Source: Nephromyces sp. MM_2019 (taxonomy: Eukaryota; Apicomplexa; Aconoidasida; Nephromycida). From it: a stretch of DNA of 64,000 nt. Where the stretch lies: positions 1 through 64,000 of the forward strand of contig JADHZB010000743.1 of assembly GCA_015657535.1 (NCBI GenBank), read 5' to 3'. Positions 24,480 to 35,129 of the stretch are shown one piece after another. Both the position numbers and the translations under genes were made by a program. Position 1 is the stretch's first letter. The number at the start of each line of letters is the position of its first letter. The notes under the pieces were generated by a model, which made no database searches, was not told the origin of the DNA, and saw only the letters and a list, made by a program, of their open reading frames with translations.

Positions 24480-26340
24480 TTTTAATATTTAAGTTTTATT
24501 ATAGAAGGGTTTGTTTAATTTTACTTATATTAAGATATTTCTTATATTTTTATAGATATATTCAATAACTCTTATAATTATATTGAGAATTTTTTTAAAG
24601 ACATCTTCCATGAAATTTAATATACTGATATTTTTGGTTATTTAAATATCATTCATTTGTGTATAAACTTATATATAAAACAAAATTATTTGCTCATTTA
24701 TTGGAAATAAAAACACGTCTATATATCTAAATCCAGAATACCTACCAGAATCCGCAATGGCTATGGAAGGATAAGTAATTTATTTTTTATTAAGAAATAT
24801 TCTCTTAGAAAAGTTAAAAACTAATGTGGATTCTGATTACGCTTTAGGGATTGGAGCAGAAACTCAGTTTGAATTAAAGCTTTCCTTAAAAAGTGTAAAG
24901 TTCTGAATACTGATTTGAGCATTTTCAAAATTGATATTATCAGAATTTAAATAAATTAGAATGTCTTTTGCAAAATATATATTATCTGAATTTCCATGGA
25001 TTGTATCATTAGTTGCAACAATTAATTGATCCTTGTGAACACAAAAGGCAGTACAAATATTTAAATTTATATTCTGATCTTTTCGGCTGTCTGTAACAGT
25101 CTTGAAAGAGTATTTAGTGCTTCTTGATCTTTTTCTCTTGGAAATTTTTTACTATTGTTCATAGCTTTTAAGTCTGTCCTTGAGTTTCGTTTATATCCAC
25201 TCCAAGAACAAGCAATGTTCTTCGAAAATTGAAAGACTCGTTATTTATTGCTTAGGTATGGATTAATTAATGCTCTTCAATATTGACCTTTTTTAATATT
25301 TCTCATATAAAGTTCTCGGTATTTTCTTCATGTAAAATGAGCTTTCCAGTGTCCTATTCGTTTATTAAATAATAATTGCTTTCAACTTTAAGTTTTCGAA
25401 TAATTTTTGAGTAGAAATTAGACTTTGTAGCATAGGAAAAGCTGAAAGTACCGCATCAAGAAAGCCTTCTTGAGAACAATAATACCGACCGGAATACCTT
25501 GATGCTCTAATATACTCTTTTAAAGTGTCGGATATTCCAATAGATTTCGTTAGTCCATCAGTCAGAGATTTTATAAACTCGGGATTAAAATAGTTACATT
25601 TCTTATGCCACATAGAGCTATTAACGGATCCAAACACTTTTGTAACATTAGTAACAACAAAGTCTTTGTTTTAAATCGTTGATAAAATAGGCCCAAATGC
25701 GTCTATATTATTCATTTTTGCAGCTAAGTATGCAGAGTCTTTAATAAGTGAAGCTTTATTAATTATTTTTCAATCTTTAATAACCAGTTCGGATAGTTTA
25801 TAGCGCTTAGCAAAGACTGTTTTTGAGAAAAAGAGTTTATTTTTACGCTTTATTAAATCATCAAGATATACTATTTTGGCTTGTGAAATATCATTGACAA
25901 TACAGTAAGTAAAATCCCATTTTGAAAATTTTAGCATATATAGCTCTTCTTCTTCAGCATAAATTTCTTCAAGTTATTAATACATTTCAGGTACGTTTTG
26001 ACTAACATTAACATCATTTGCTGAGAAATTATTTTATAGAGGTTATAGACAATGTTCATTAATCTATTTTTTTTCAGAAGCATAAATTGGTGCAGTAGAT
26101 TTAATATCTTCCATATGGTGTTAACTTGGAACAGAGGGTGCTAACAAAGAAGAATTTGATGTATAAGATTGATTGTTATTACTTAATTTTCCATTTTCTA
26201 GACTTTTTTTTTATTGAACCTCTTCTTCATTGTTAGTAGTTGTGTCGATTTTTTCCTACAATTCAATGTCTTGTCTAAAAACTTTTTAGTTAATATATTA
26301 AATCACTGCTTCATTGTAGATGATATATTTTTTAATTTCT
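24480..26340 (-). pseudogene. Protein-like minus-strand frame broken mainly by TAA/TAG
   Basis: One frame runs about 620 codons without a frameshift but with roughly 25 TAA/TAG and 2 TGA codons. Stretches between stops look like real protein: about 90 codons at 25637-25365 (with SSMWHKKCNYFNPEFIKSL and ASRYSGRYYCSQEGFLDAV), an acidic segment near 25950, and about 80 stop-free codons near 25120-24870 (CTAFCVHKDQLIVATND). I recognise no family. Readings: a decaying gene, sequence of an organism that decodes TAA/TAG as glutamine, or chance in AT-rich DNA. Neutral decay would normally also bring frameshifts. Boundaries are approximate. Confidence 0.35.
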
Positions 26341-27099
26341 AGTTAATATTGATTTTTTAGCATTTGGTAATTATCTGTATTGTTAAGCAAAAACAATTGG
26401 CTTTGCACATTCCAAAATAGCACAAAAATTCTCTAAAATAATGAAAAAACGTTCGAAATAATTAACCTACAAATAATCGGAGGTCTTTAATCTGTTTTCA
26501 GGTATATATTATGAAATAGAATAAAAAATATATAAAAAACTATATGAAAAAATAATCCCAATTATTATCTGTAAAAATCAAAGAAGCAATCAGAAGTTTT
26601 AATGTGCTAAAAATCAAGCCTTTAATAGTGAAATTAGTTTGCCCAATTCTCAATGGAGGTCCTAAATATATGAATGAAAAAAAAAATTATCTCAAAAAAA
26701 TTATTAAAATCATAATTGCTAACAAAAGAAGTATATTTTCTATTCACAAATCGCAAATGAGGGTTAATTTTGACCTAGAAAGGAGTAGGATCTCTAGTGC
26801 ATTTATGTGACACCCAATCTAAATAGATATCAAGCTACAAGGTGATAGAGTGTGCACTTAGATTTTTCTTTAAATAGGTGCAATCTAACATTCCTCGATT
26901 TTACTTTGAATCCCCTTTAAAAAAGTAAATAAAATCCACTCTTAAATTTTATAGAATTTTCCCTTTTTCCCTTAAATTAGAAGCTCACTTTTACTATTTC
27001 TAAAGTTGAACTTCTGATTATATATTCATATGACATTTAGCTTATACTTTTTTTTTACTTTTAATTACTAATTTAGTTATTAACAATTACTTAACCTTG

Positions 27100-27850
27100 T
27101 GCGATCATAATTTGAAAACCAAATTATTTTTGAATCATTTAAATAAGATTAACCTCGGGTAACACACTATGCGTATGTATTTAAATTTATCTATTTGAGT
27201 TTTACACAATTGACCATAGAACTAATAGCTATAACACCTGAACAAGACTGTCGGTCAGTTATAGCTTTTCCCTGTAACTCATGAATATTATGAAATCTTG
27301 CTATCTGTCTAAAAGTATTAATGCATTATTTTCTATTAACCACAATAGCCATAGAACTAGGCAATATAGGTTTCAGAGCTGACATCATTTTGTCATTATT
27401 GCGATTTTAATTACACTTGAACGAATTGAAATAAACATTAATTTTTTGAAATTCTATACATTATTTACAAAATCCTCAACTATTTAAATAGTTAAATCAA
27501 AAAATTTCGAACTAAAAGCTTTTCTTAAAAGTTGCAACTCTCCTCGAAAGTACATAAAACTGTTGAATTTTGAAAATAAGTTGTCATTTTGAGAATAGCC
27601 TTGAAAAAAATATTGTTTTACAACTCCAATAATTTTAGAACATCCAACATCTAAAACAAGAATACCATAAGATTGGATTATCTAGATCAATTTTATCTGC
27701 TGTGTTTGTAATATCATTAGCCCCTACCATTATAGAAAATGCATATTTTTTGAAACAGACTCAATATCTTCAAACTCAAATATGACTTTATCTATATTGA
27801 TACAACCAACAACTGGATCTACAGCAAATTTAACGAATATTTTTTAATAG
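27100..27850 (-). pseudogene. Second protein-like minus-strand stretch with TAA/TAG interruptions
   Basis: Near 27850-27750 one frame reads VDPVVGCINIDKVIFEFED; near 27690-27500 another reads LVLDVGCSKIIGVVKQYFF and FMYFRGELQLLRKAF; near 27400-27170 a third reads MMSALKPILPSSMAIVV, then a TAA, then FRQIARFHNIHELQGKAI. Frame changes and TAA/TAG codons prevent a model. Composition (Ala, Gly, Pro, Cys, Val) is unlike random AT-rich DNA. It may be the upstream part of the 24.5-26.3 kb item. No family recognised. Confidence 0.3.
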
Positions 27851-28449
27851 AAAAAAAGGTATAAATTGATGTCACATTCAGGATTAAGGAATATTAATAG
27901 CTTTAATCAAAAAATTGTTGAAACTAAAAAATTAATCAATCTTTGAAATAGAAAATTTAAGAAATTTGATCAGAATGAAGTTAATATTTCTAAGGGTGAT
28001 ATAGTGAAAGGAAACTTTTTATCACTTTATTTTTCAAAATTTATGTAAAATTTGAGATATAAATTCCAAGTTTTTGTTTAATTCAAAAAAATTAAATAGC
28101 TTAGTTTGCTTAATAAAGGAGAATATAGTAAAATCTCGAACTCCCCTTGATTTAATAAGAAAAATCACATATGAGAAGATGGTTTTCTTGTAAAAGTTGG
28201 CTCGAAGAGAAAAATTTTATCCGAAGAAACAAGTTTAAGAAAATCTTCTCTAAATGATACATTTCGATAAACATGAAGTAACTTCACTACTCTCACTTCA
28301 TAAATAATTTCTTAACTCATAAAAGAACATATGGAGAAATTTTTTATTAAATAATATAATACATTACATGATAAGAAATATATTTTTTAATAGAAAGAAG
28401 CTCCAAAATATATCGAAATAGTCATTTTTTATTTTGTTTTTTCAGTTGT

Positions 28450-28480
<31 letters not shown>

Positions 28481-28958
28481 AAACTTACAAATGAAAATAT
28501 GAGCGAAAGAAAATAATTTGTTACATCTAATCTTGATGTTAGTTATATCTAACAACTCTGTAATACTTAGTCACAACAAGTAATCAATCTTGTAAAGACT
28601 TAATAATTAACTACTCTATAGCCGTACATATTTAATTAAGTTGAAAAACTTCTTGAGGGGATTAAAAAGATTTATCTTAACTCCGATTAAGTTTCTTATA
28701 TTTTATTCTCAAGGACAGCACTTGTACAATATCTTGGATATGTGATGATATATATCATTCATATTTCTATAAGTAAAACAAATCGATCCACATCTTGAAA
28801 TTCTTCCAATAAGATCTTTTTCTTTATAAGTAATATTTCTTTATTTTATAGAAATATAAGAGTCAGGATATTACCACTTTTTGTATTATCATATATTATA
28901 GGATCATCAATGTTTAAAAAAATTCTTGATAGCTTCAATAGATACGATATGTGCGATT

Positions 28959-29309
28959 TCATTGATCACCGTCTCTTTTATTATGATTGATGCTTTTCAT
29001 TGTATTCTTGATTTTCTGAAGCTGCTGTTTTTGCTCAGAAGATAGCAGCTTACGTGTTTCTCTGGTTATACGTTCGCCTATCGTTTCATTTTGTTTCACT
29101 AACTTTTCAGAGTAAGATTTCCATTCATTAAAAAATTTTATGAATTGATCAGTACTACAATCTTTTAGACAGTGTAAACGGAACTCTTCTTTAACGAAGA
29201 TATCTCCTAAATTGCGCATTTGCAGAGGGAGCTTTATCCTATGCAACCGCAAAATATTCCTTGACAAATTTAATGCTTGATTGATCTGAAACTTGTTTAG
29301 TGAAGACAT
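28959..29309 (-). CDS. SDHAF3: Succinate dehydrogenase assembly factor 3 (ACN9 family)
   Basis: Single-exon frame of 116 residues ending in TGA. The LYR-family core is clear: an N-terminal helix with LSRNILRLHRIKLP in place of the LYR motif, then MRNLGDIFVKEEFRLH and FFNEWKSYSEKLVKQ, which is the SDHAF3/ACN9 arrangement. Family members work in the mitochondrial matrix and protect the iron-sulphur subunit SdhB during complex II maturation. Length suits the family; a Lys-rich C-terminal tail follows the core. It is divergent from the MLO gene, with 383 nt between the start codons. Confidence 0.85.
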   Translation of the reverse strand: MSSLNKFQINQALNLSRNILRLHRIKLPLQMRNLGDIFVKEEFRLHCLKDCSTDQFIKFFNEWKSYSEKLVKQNETIGERITRETRKLLSSEQKQQLQKIKNTMKSINHNKRDGDQ

Positions 29310-29692
29310 TATACTTCTAATCAGGTAGATTCAGTAATAATGCCTTCATCTGCAAGAAATTAAAGAATTTAGCTTGAGATTATATCACCTCAATTGATAT
29401 TTTCATGACAGTCAATGTGGAAAGTTTAAATTTGAAAATATTTTTCAATGATCTAAATGAGCATAAAATAATTTGAAATTACATCCTTTAACTCTTATAT
29501 AAAGCCTAGTTTGCAAAGGATTGATATGTTTAATTAGATTGCTTGTTTTAAAATTAAGCTATTAAATAAAGTGAGATACTTATATAGCAGCCTAGTCTGC
29601 TTCAAAAATATAGTGTATCTACAGTTATGTTCTCGAGAAAACTTGAAATACAAATTTTAATCATATATATTAAAAATAAATAAGAATGCAAA
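29310..29692. promoter_or_regulatory. Divergent intergenic region, SDHAF3 / MLO-like
   Basis: 383 nt of AT-rich sequence between two divergent start codons, presumably a shared or back-to-back promoter. No specific motif recognised. Confidence 0.4.
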
Positions 29693-32600
29693 ATGCTGCC
29701 AGTAATTTCATTCATATCGTTGACAGTTAACAATTCACAAGAATGGATTCTGATAATATTATTCTTTATAATAATATTCTTATCATTAGTATTCGATTTA
29801 ACTTTGAGTGGACTTGAGGTAAGAACAATAAGTAATATAAATATAACATATTTTCTAGGATTTTATAGTCGAGTTTAGAAAAGCTAGGTTATAACTCAAT
29901 AATTGGCCTCATCAAGAATGTTTACAAGGAGTTAACTCTTCTGGGTTTTGTTAGCATATCCCTTTTCATGCTCATAAAAAGTAAGTATTAATCAGACATT
30001 GCTCACAATTTGCTATAATGTTTTAGCTGGTGCCGTGTTACAACTAAATGATCGATACTTCGGAGTTTCTCAAACTGAAAAAGCAGCTATGAGTAAAGCT
30101 CACTCAGGTTCTTATTGCTTATTAAAACTCTTATTTGTCAGAAATTAAAATCATCCTAGAAAATTTGCATACAAGCCCGCCAACAAGACTAGTAGAAACT
30201 TTCGAGGTTATAGCTTTTAGTGTATTTGATTTCTCCAGAGATTATAATATATAGGAAATTCATATTCTGGTTTTTATGATTATGGTGATATTGACAGCTC
30301 AAGCGATTATGCTTAGCTACCTAGGAATTACAAGTAATCTTTTCATTATGAAACGATCTTCTACAAAAATTTTTTTCGAAGAAATAATAAAGTATCGAGC
30401 CTTGGATGCCAAATCTGAGGTAAGTTTTGCAGGCTCGCTTCGCTAATTCATTCTCAAATTGCTATTATAGCATGAATTACGTGAAGATATCAAGTACCAA
30501 AGCCGAGATCTCAAACAATCATTAAGGTTTTGGGCATTGAAAAATCGTTTTTATAATCCTTCCTATCCACAAGGTTAATAATTAAATATTGATTGAATTA
30601 AAGATAAAATTTAGGCAAGTCGCCCGACCGAGGCCTATTAAGAATCGAGTATTATATTAAACATGTTTAGAATTTTTTTAGCATGCCCTTTAAGCTTGTA
30701 TTCTCAGAATATCTATCAAATTGCCAAGGTGAATTCCTTTCTGAGTTAGTGGAGATACCTCGCAGTGTAAGAAACTACATAAGGTTATAAAACCAAATCA
30801 ATCTATGCTTTCAAAGGTTTTGATAATGTCAATTATTATCGTTTTACTATTGAGGCCAGCTTTGGGTAATTAGTAACAAAGCTTAAAACTTAAGAAAATA
30901 AACCTGCATAAAGATCTTGAAGGAGTTGAAGTCATAATTTTCATGATTATATCTTCTTTTGCAATTAGTTTTTGCACCCTACTATTGTCAATTTATCTTG
31001 GAACAAGGATGGAAAAACTCATCCCATCTGTTGATGGGACCACGAAACTAATTGGAAGCATAGTAGTAGATGATGAAGTGCTAGATCAGGTCAATTATAA
31101 ATAAATTTACTTCTTTTAATGTGAGATTTTTGCCCAAGGCTATGTCATGTGAAATAGAAGCCAGGTCGGAGTAATGTTTTAACATCTACATTCTAATTCA
31201 ACCATTTAAAGCCCTATAATCCAAAAAAGACATTTACCTTACAAGGTTGAATGTAATAGAACAGAAAACGTAGTTCTTTTCGGGAAACCAAATTTTACGT
31301 TGCGAGTTTTACAACTTCTATTTTTCTTTCATGCTGTATATCTTGCAATTCTCTTAAAGTGCATTAGCACAATGTAAGTTCCCCATACTTTCATGTCTAT
31401 GCTTGATACTGGTGCTTTAGTTCTTATGGTTCCTCTGATATATGGTTAGCAAATTGGTATTGGTCCTACCCACTTACCATATTGCCCCTTTCGTTGAGTT
31501 ATTATTGCTGGACACAGGTAATTTTGATATATTTTACTTGAAGTATTAAAAAAAGAATATAATTTAGATGATAACAAGTTTTTCTTTGCTTTCAAATTTG
31601 GATTTTCTAACATCCGGAGAGAAAATAAGAGTAGTTAGTTAAACAGTTCGCTGCATTACTCTCTTTTTTAAGAGTCTATAGATCGAAGACCAGATTGAAC
31701 TCAAAAGGGTGAAAAGGAACATACAATTTTCCAATGATTTGATGAGAGCTGTAAGAAATACAAGCACTAATAAGCTTTTAAAATTATATCTTAATAGACT
31801 ATGCAACAAGATTTTTCAGAAAGAGAAAAAAAATACTTTTTGGAGAAATATGAGGATTTGGACTTGCTGTCGAAAGCGACCATAGGTAACAATACAAATT
31901 TTAACTTAGAATAATGATTTTGATAAGAATAAAGAGAATATTTTTGAGTATTTTTCCAAAAGTAACTTGCATGTTGAAGACCAAAGTCCTGAAAAGAGGA
32001 TCTCAAAAGAGGTTCAAAAATAATCATCTTGCTCTGAGCCTTCAATTATAATAAAAATCCAATCTAGAATTTGATTGAAATCCTAGTTTCAATGAATTTC
32101 TTCGAGGTCTGAAAAGCCTCTTTAATTAAATAAAACTCATTAAACTAATTTCTATAGAATAAAGGGCTGGAGAATCAAAAGGATTCTAAAAAAGTACTTT
32201 CCCTTTTGAAAACTCATAGGTAGTCTAAAATTACCAAGTAAAATAGCGTTTTGAGTAGTTTTTACTAGCAAAAGTTTGAGCATGAAAGAATTCAAAATTT
32301 TTATGATGCAATTGAGCTTCAGAATTGATAAAAAGGGCTAGTTTATAGTCTTGCTGTTCATATTTTATAAAAATTAGAAATCTTCAGTTTCAACAGAAGA
32401 TGCAATTAAAAAATTGTTTAGAAGTCAAAGCGACTATGAGCAATGTAAAATAGATAAAGAAGAGCTCAAAAGCCTAATGAAGTAACTCAAATTTTATATG
32501 TAAAGAGTACAGATTATATCTTGCATAGTCAATTTTCCAAAGGAGATCTAGATGATATTTTAAAAAGCATAAATGAAAGAGGTAAAAGTAGTAATATCTC

Positions 32601-32734
32601 GAACTGAAACTTATAATATCCAATTTTCAGATGATTTAACTCAGATAGAGCTTGTTGAATGGATGGAATCAGTCCAAAAAAAGTCTTTGATTAACAAGAC
32701 TAATATGCTATTACAGAGTCGATTAAATATTTGA
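29693..32734 (+). CDS. MLO-family membrane protein with EF-hand-like C-terminus, 21 exons
   Basis: Exons: 29693-29818, 29869-29980, 30027-30107, 30142-30206, 30255-30419, 30471-30573, 30615-30648, 30682-30766, 30817-30865, 30914-31089, 31246-31373, 31421-31517, 31568-31630, 31682-31750, 31798-31885, 31935-32011, 32158-32219, 32269-32336, 32388-32481, 32508-32581, 32631-32734; 639 residues, stop TGA, all phases close. MLO likeness in order: hydrophobic N-terminus, SSLEKLGYNSIIGLIKNVYK then ELTLLGF, a helix (HILVFMIMVILTAQAIM), FWALKNRFYNP, paired helices ending LLLSIYLGTRMEKLIP, ENVVLFGKPNFTLRVLQLLF, and WYWSYPLTILPLSLSYY. About seven membrane helices are expected. The tail contains FRIDKKVSTEDAIKKLF, CKIDKEELKSLM and a final DDLTQIELVEWMESV, resembling degenerate EF-hands. 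Plant MLOs are calmodulin-binding calcium channels. Intron 18 (32337-32387) needs a GC donor. Introns are mostly 26-51 nt, unlike every neighbour. Confidence 0.72.
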
Positions 32735-32783
32735 TAGTTCTGGAGTTATTCAAAGTCCACTGCATAAAGTATGAAAAGAAATC
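32735..32783. other. 49-bp convergent gap
   Basis: Only 49 bp separate the MLO-like stop (TGA) from the thiamine pyrophosphokinase stop on the other strand, so the two transcripts' 3' ends very probably overlap. Confidence 0.6.
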
Positions 32784-34338
32784 CTAACATTTCTTTTCAT
32801 AATAATAATGTGGATTGCATTCAATATAGAAATTAGTTTTTATGTAAATCAAAATTGTCAAACAATTTAGATAATAATGTTTTGTTATATATAGAATTGA
32901 AAAATATATTGAATAATACCTTCTTTGAGAGTACCATAAAAGATCTTCAGTAGCTTGAACTGTCACAAGATCTTGCACAATCTGAAATGAGAAAAGTTGT
33001 GTTTTGGAAAATATTTGTAAATCGAAATATTATAATCATTAGATATTAAAAAGCAGAAATACAAGCAACTTAATTGGCCTTCTCTTAGCTTTTACAATTT
33101 CATAATGCCTTACTTCATTGCATGCACTTATCAAGCCACTCATTTCCATGGGTTGCCCCGAAAGATTGTATTTTAGTCCGCTTGATATTGTGGATTTACA
33201 AGGCTTAGCTGTAGTTTATTTGATTGTAGATGATCTCGAAGTCTCAATTAAAAAAGTAACACATTATTTTTAATTATTTTACCTAATGGTAGCAATCCAC
33301 ATTTATTGTTTACAAAAAATTTGGGGAGTTGTATAGTAACTTTGCCTTTAGGTATAGCAAAGCATAGAGAGTCATAATCAATCAGCATTACCTATAGTGA
33401 AGATGTGTCAAGTGTATGTAAAATAGGTATTCAAATTAAAGTTCTGAAGATGGATTTTTGGAACTAACAAGATTGTTATCAAGAGAATTTTGTTTGAGAA
33501 CTTTGAACAGAAAACCGATATTTCCAATAGAGTGATCAAACCTACCCCCAAGTCCACCTATAAGATTAAAAATAGTAAAGCTTGGTCAAAATTAGATGCA
33601 AATTCTGGATTTTTACGAACACATAATTATTATATTTTCTTGGGGTTTAAGCCTAGATTTTAAAATTTTCCAGCATTTCATTGTGTCCGTGCTATCTTGG
33701 TCATTATGGTATATAATTGGTACATTGATATTTTTATAATATTCAATAACCTACAAGAGAATAAAATGAGTTATTTTTAAATTTATATAGCCTAAAAATA
33801 CACCACTTTTTTCAAGAATTGAAGCTTATATTACCTCATTTTTTATTGAGTCAAGATCTCCGCATATAAGTGTCGGTTTGGTAGTATCTTCATTTGCTTT
33901 AGTCTGGTTTATATTCAATTCATACAAGTGATTTGCAGCTCCATCAGCTATAATTAATGATTTCGCCCTGGAGTAAAATTCAACACAATTTGGTAAGAGA
34001 GGTTGGTTTAATTGTATTACATGAAATGGCTCATGGTTCTTGATATTGGTATCACTTTTATCTTTGTTCAGGATATAATCAAGGAACTCGAAGTTTAAAA
34101 TATTCTCTTTTCCATCCAGAACCTTATCATTCTTATACAAACCAACACCACTTGAGATGTTACTAAATCTTCTCCATGAATAGTTTCTAAAATTAAATCC
34201 CGCTATGAAAGTACTTTTCAGATAAAGGGGAGATAGGTGGAATAATTTCAGTGATGGAAGGCTCATATTGATTACCCTGCTATTCCACGTAATGGTGCTC
34301 AAATATAGAAATAAATGTATTATTAATAAAAGGCCCAT
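32784..34338 (-). CDS. Thiamine pyrophosphokinase, 6 exons
   Basis: Transfers pyrophosphate from ATP to thiamine, making the cofactor that the PDH E1 encoded at 52.4 kb needs. Exons: 34338-33835, 33750-33621, 33557-33469, 33391-33283, 33208-33114, 32981-32784; 374 residues with closed phases. Motifs: IIADGAANHLYEL, LICGDLDSI, NDQDSTDTMKC, GLGGRFDHS, CGLLPLG, SGLKYNLSG and a final VTVQATEDLLWYSQ. It is longer than human TPK1 (243 residues): an N-terminal extension of about 110 residues begins with a hydrophobic stretch (MGLLLIIHLFLYLSTI), possibly a signal or targeting segment, although Met25 is an alternative start. The last about 45 residues after the conserved LLW are Tyr/Ile-rich; a further short intron ending just before the same stop is possible. 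Confidence 0.88.
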
Positions 34339-35129
34339 AGTTTACAAGGAGTGCTTAGTCCTCTTACTTGATAATAAGACTTATCACACCTGTTCTTCGA
34401 TGTTACAGATTTGGTTAGGATAAAATCTAGTTTCATGCATCATAAAAACTTAATAATTTGAATTAATACAAATAACGCTTTTTAATAAACATATCTATAA
34501 TTATCTTCTCAATTTTTGTAGGAGATAATATTTTATTTATAAATTAAATTTATAATGATCTATATTATTTATTATTTCTTTTTAGTTTAGATGCAAATCT
34601 AATTTACTTATCGAGTGTTATTTTGCATTCGTTTCAAATAAAAAAGTCTTAAAAGTTTCAATGTCAAATAATCAATTAAGGTAATTTTAGATACTTAAGA
34701 CGAGCATATAATTTTTATCAAATTCTTATCATCACAAAAAATTTTACTTAAAATAGATGTTGTTTCTACCCTAATAACTGATATTGTTAAAAACTAACAC
34801 ATGGTATCTTGTTTTAAATTTGATCAAACTGTGTGTTTTATAGTATATAACGTTTTATCCTATGTGATGTAATATATTATTGCCTAATTATGAAATCGTG
34901 TAATACTTATTTGAGGATAAGCTATGCAGTTGTAAATTATAATTATGATATACCCTATTTATGCAAGGATAAAGTAAAATTATATTTTGCTGCTGCGAAC
35001 GCATAATTAATGTCATTGTTTATATATACATATGTTAACAAGGGTTTATGATTAGACTCTACGCCAAATCTGGGATGATAAGTTGTATTGTGATTTATCA
35101 TTTTATTTGTTTTTGAGTAGTCAATTTTA
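34339..35129. other. Intergenic region upstream of thiamine pyrophosphokinase
   Basis: 791 nt between the TPK start and the NUS1 stop, both genes on the minus strand. AT-rich; should contain the TPK promoter and NUS1 3' end. No gene seen. Confidence 0.5.

Larger units (their letters stand above)
24031..28958. other. 4.9-kb region without a normal gene
   Basis: AT-rich sequence between the TRAPPC8 start and the SDHAF3 stop. CA/GT microsatellites are essentially absent apart from one TA run near 28450-28480. The TRAPPC8 promoter should lie just above 24030. Protein-like stretches on the minus strand are listed separately; none forms a standard gene that I can model. Confidence 0.55.

Noticed and set aside
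25365..25637. Copia-type retrotransposon pre-integrase domain (MWHKKCNYFNPEFIKSLTDG)
   Set aside because: Only a superficial WH...L.. resemblance; no integrase, reverse transcriptase or LTR pattern was found around it.
31165..31373. Two in-frame TAA codons in an MLO-like exon, suggesting stop-codon reassignment
   Set aside because: An acceptor at 31244-31245 gives a phase-consistent exon (31246-31373) without them, and the resulting spacing fits MLO proteins better. The TAG at 32339 is likewise removed by the GC-AG intron.
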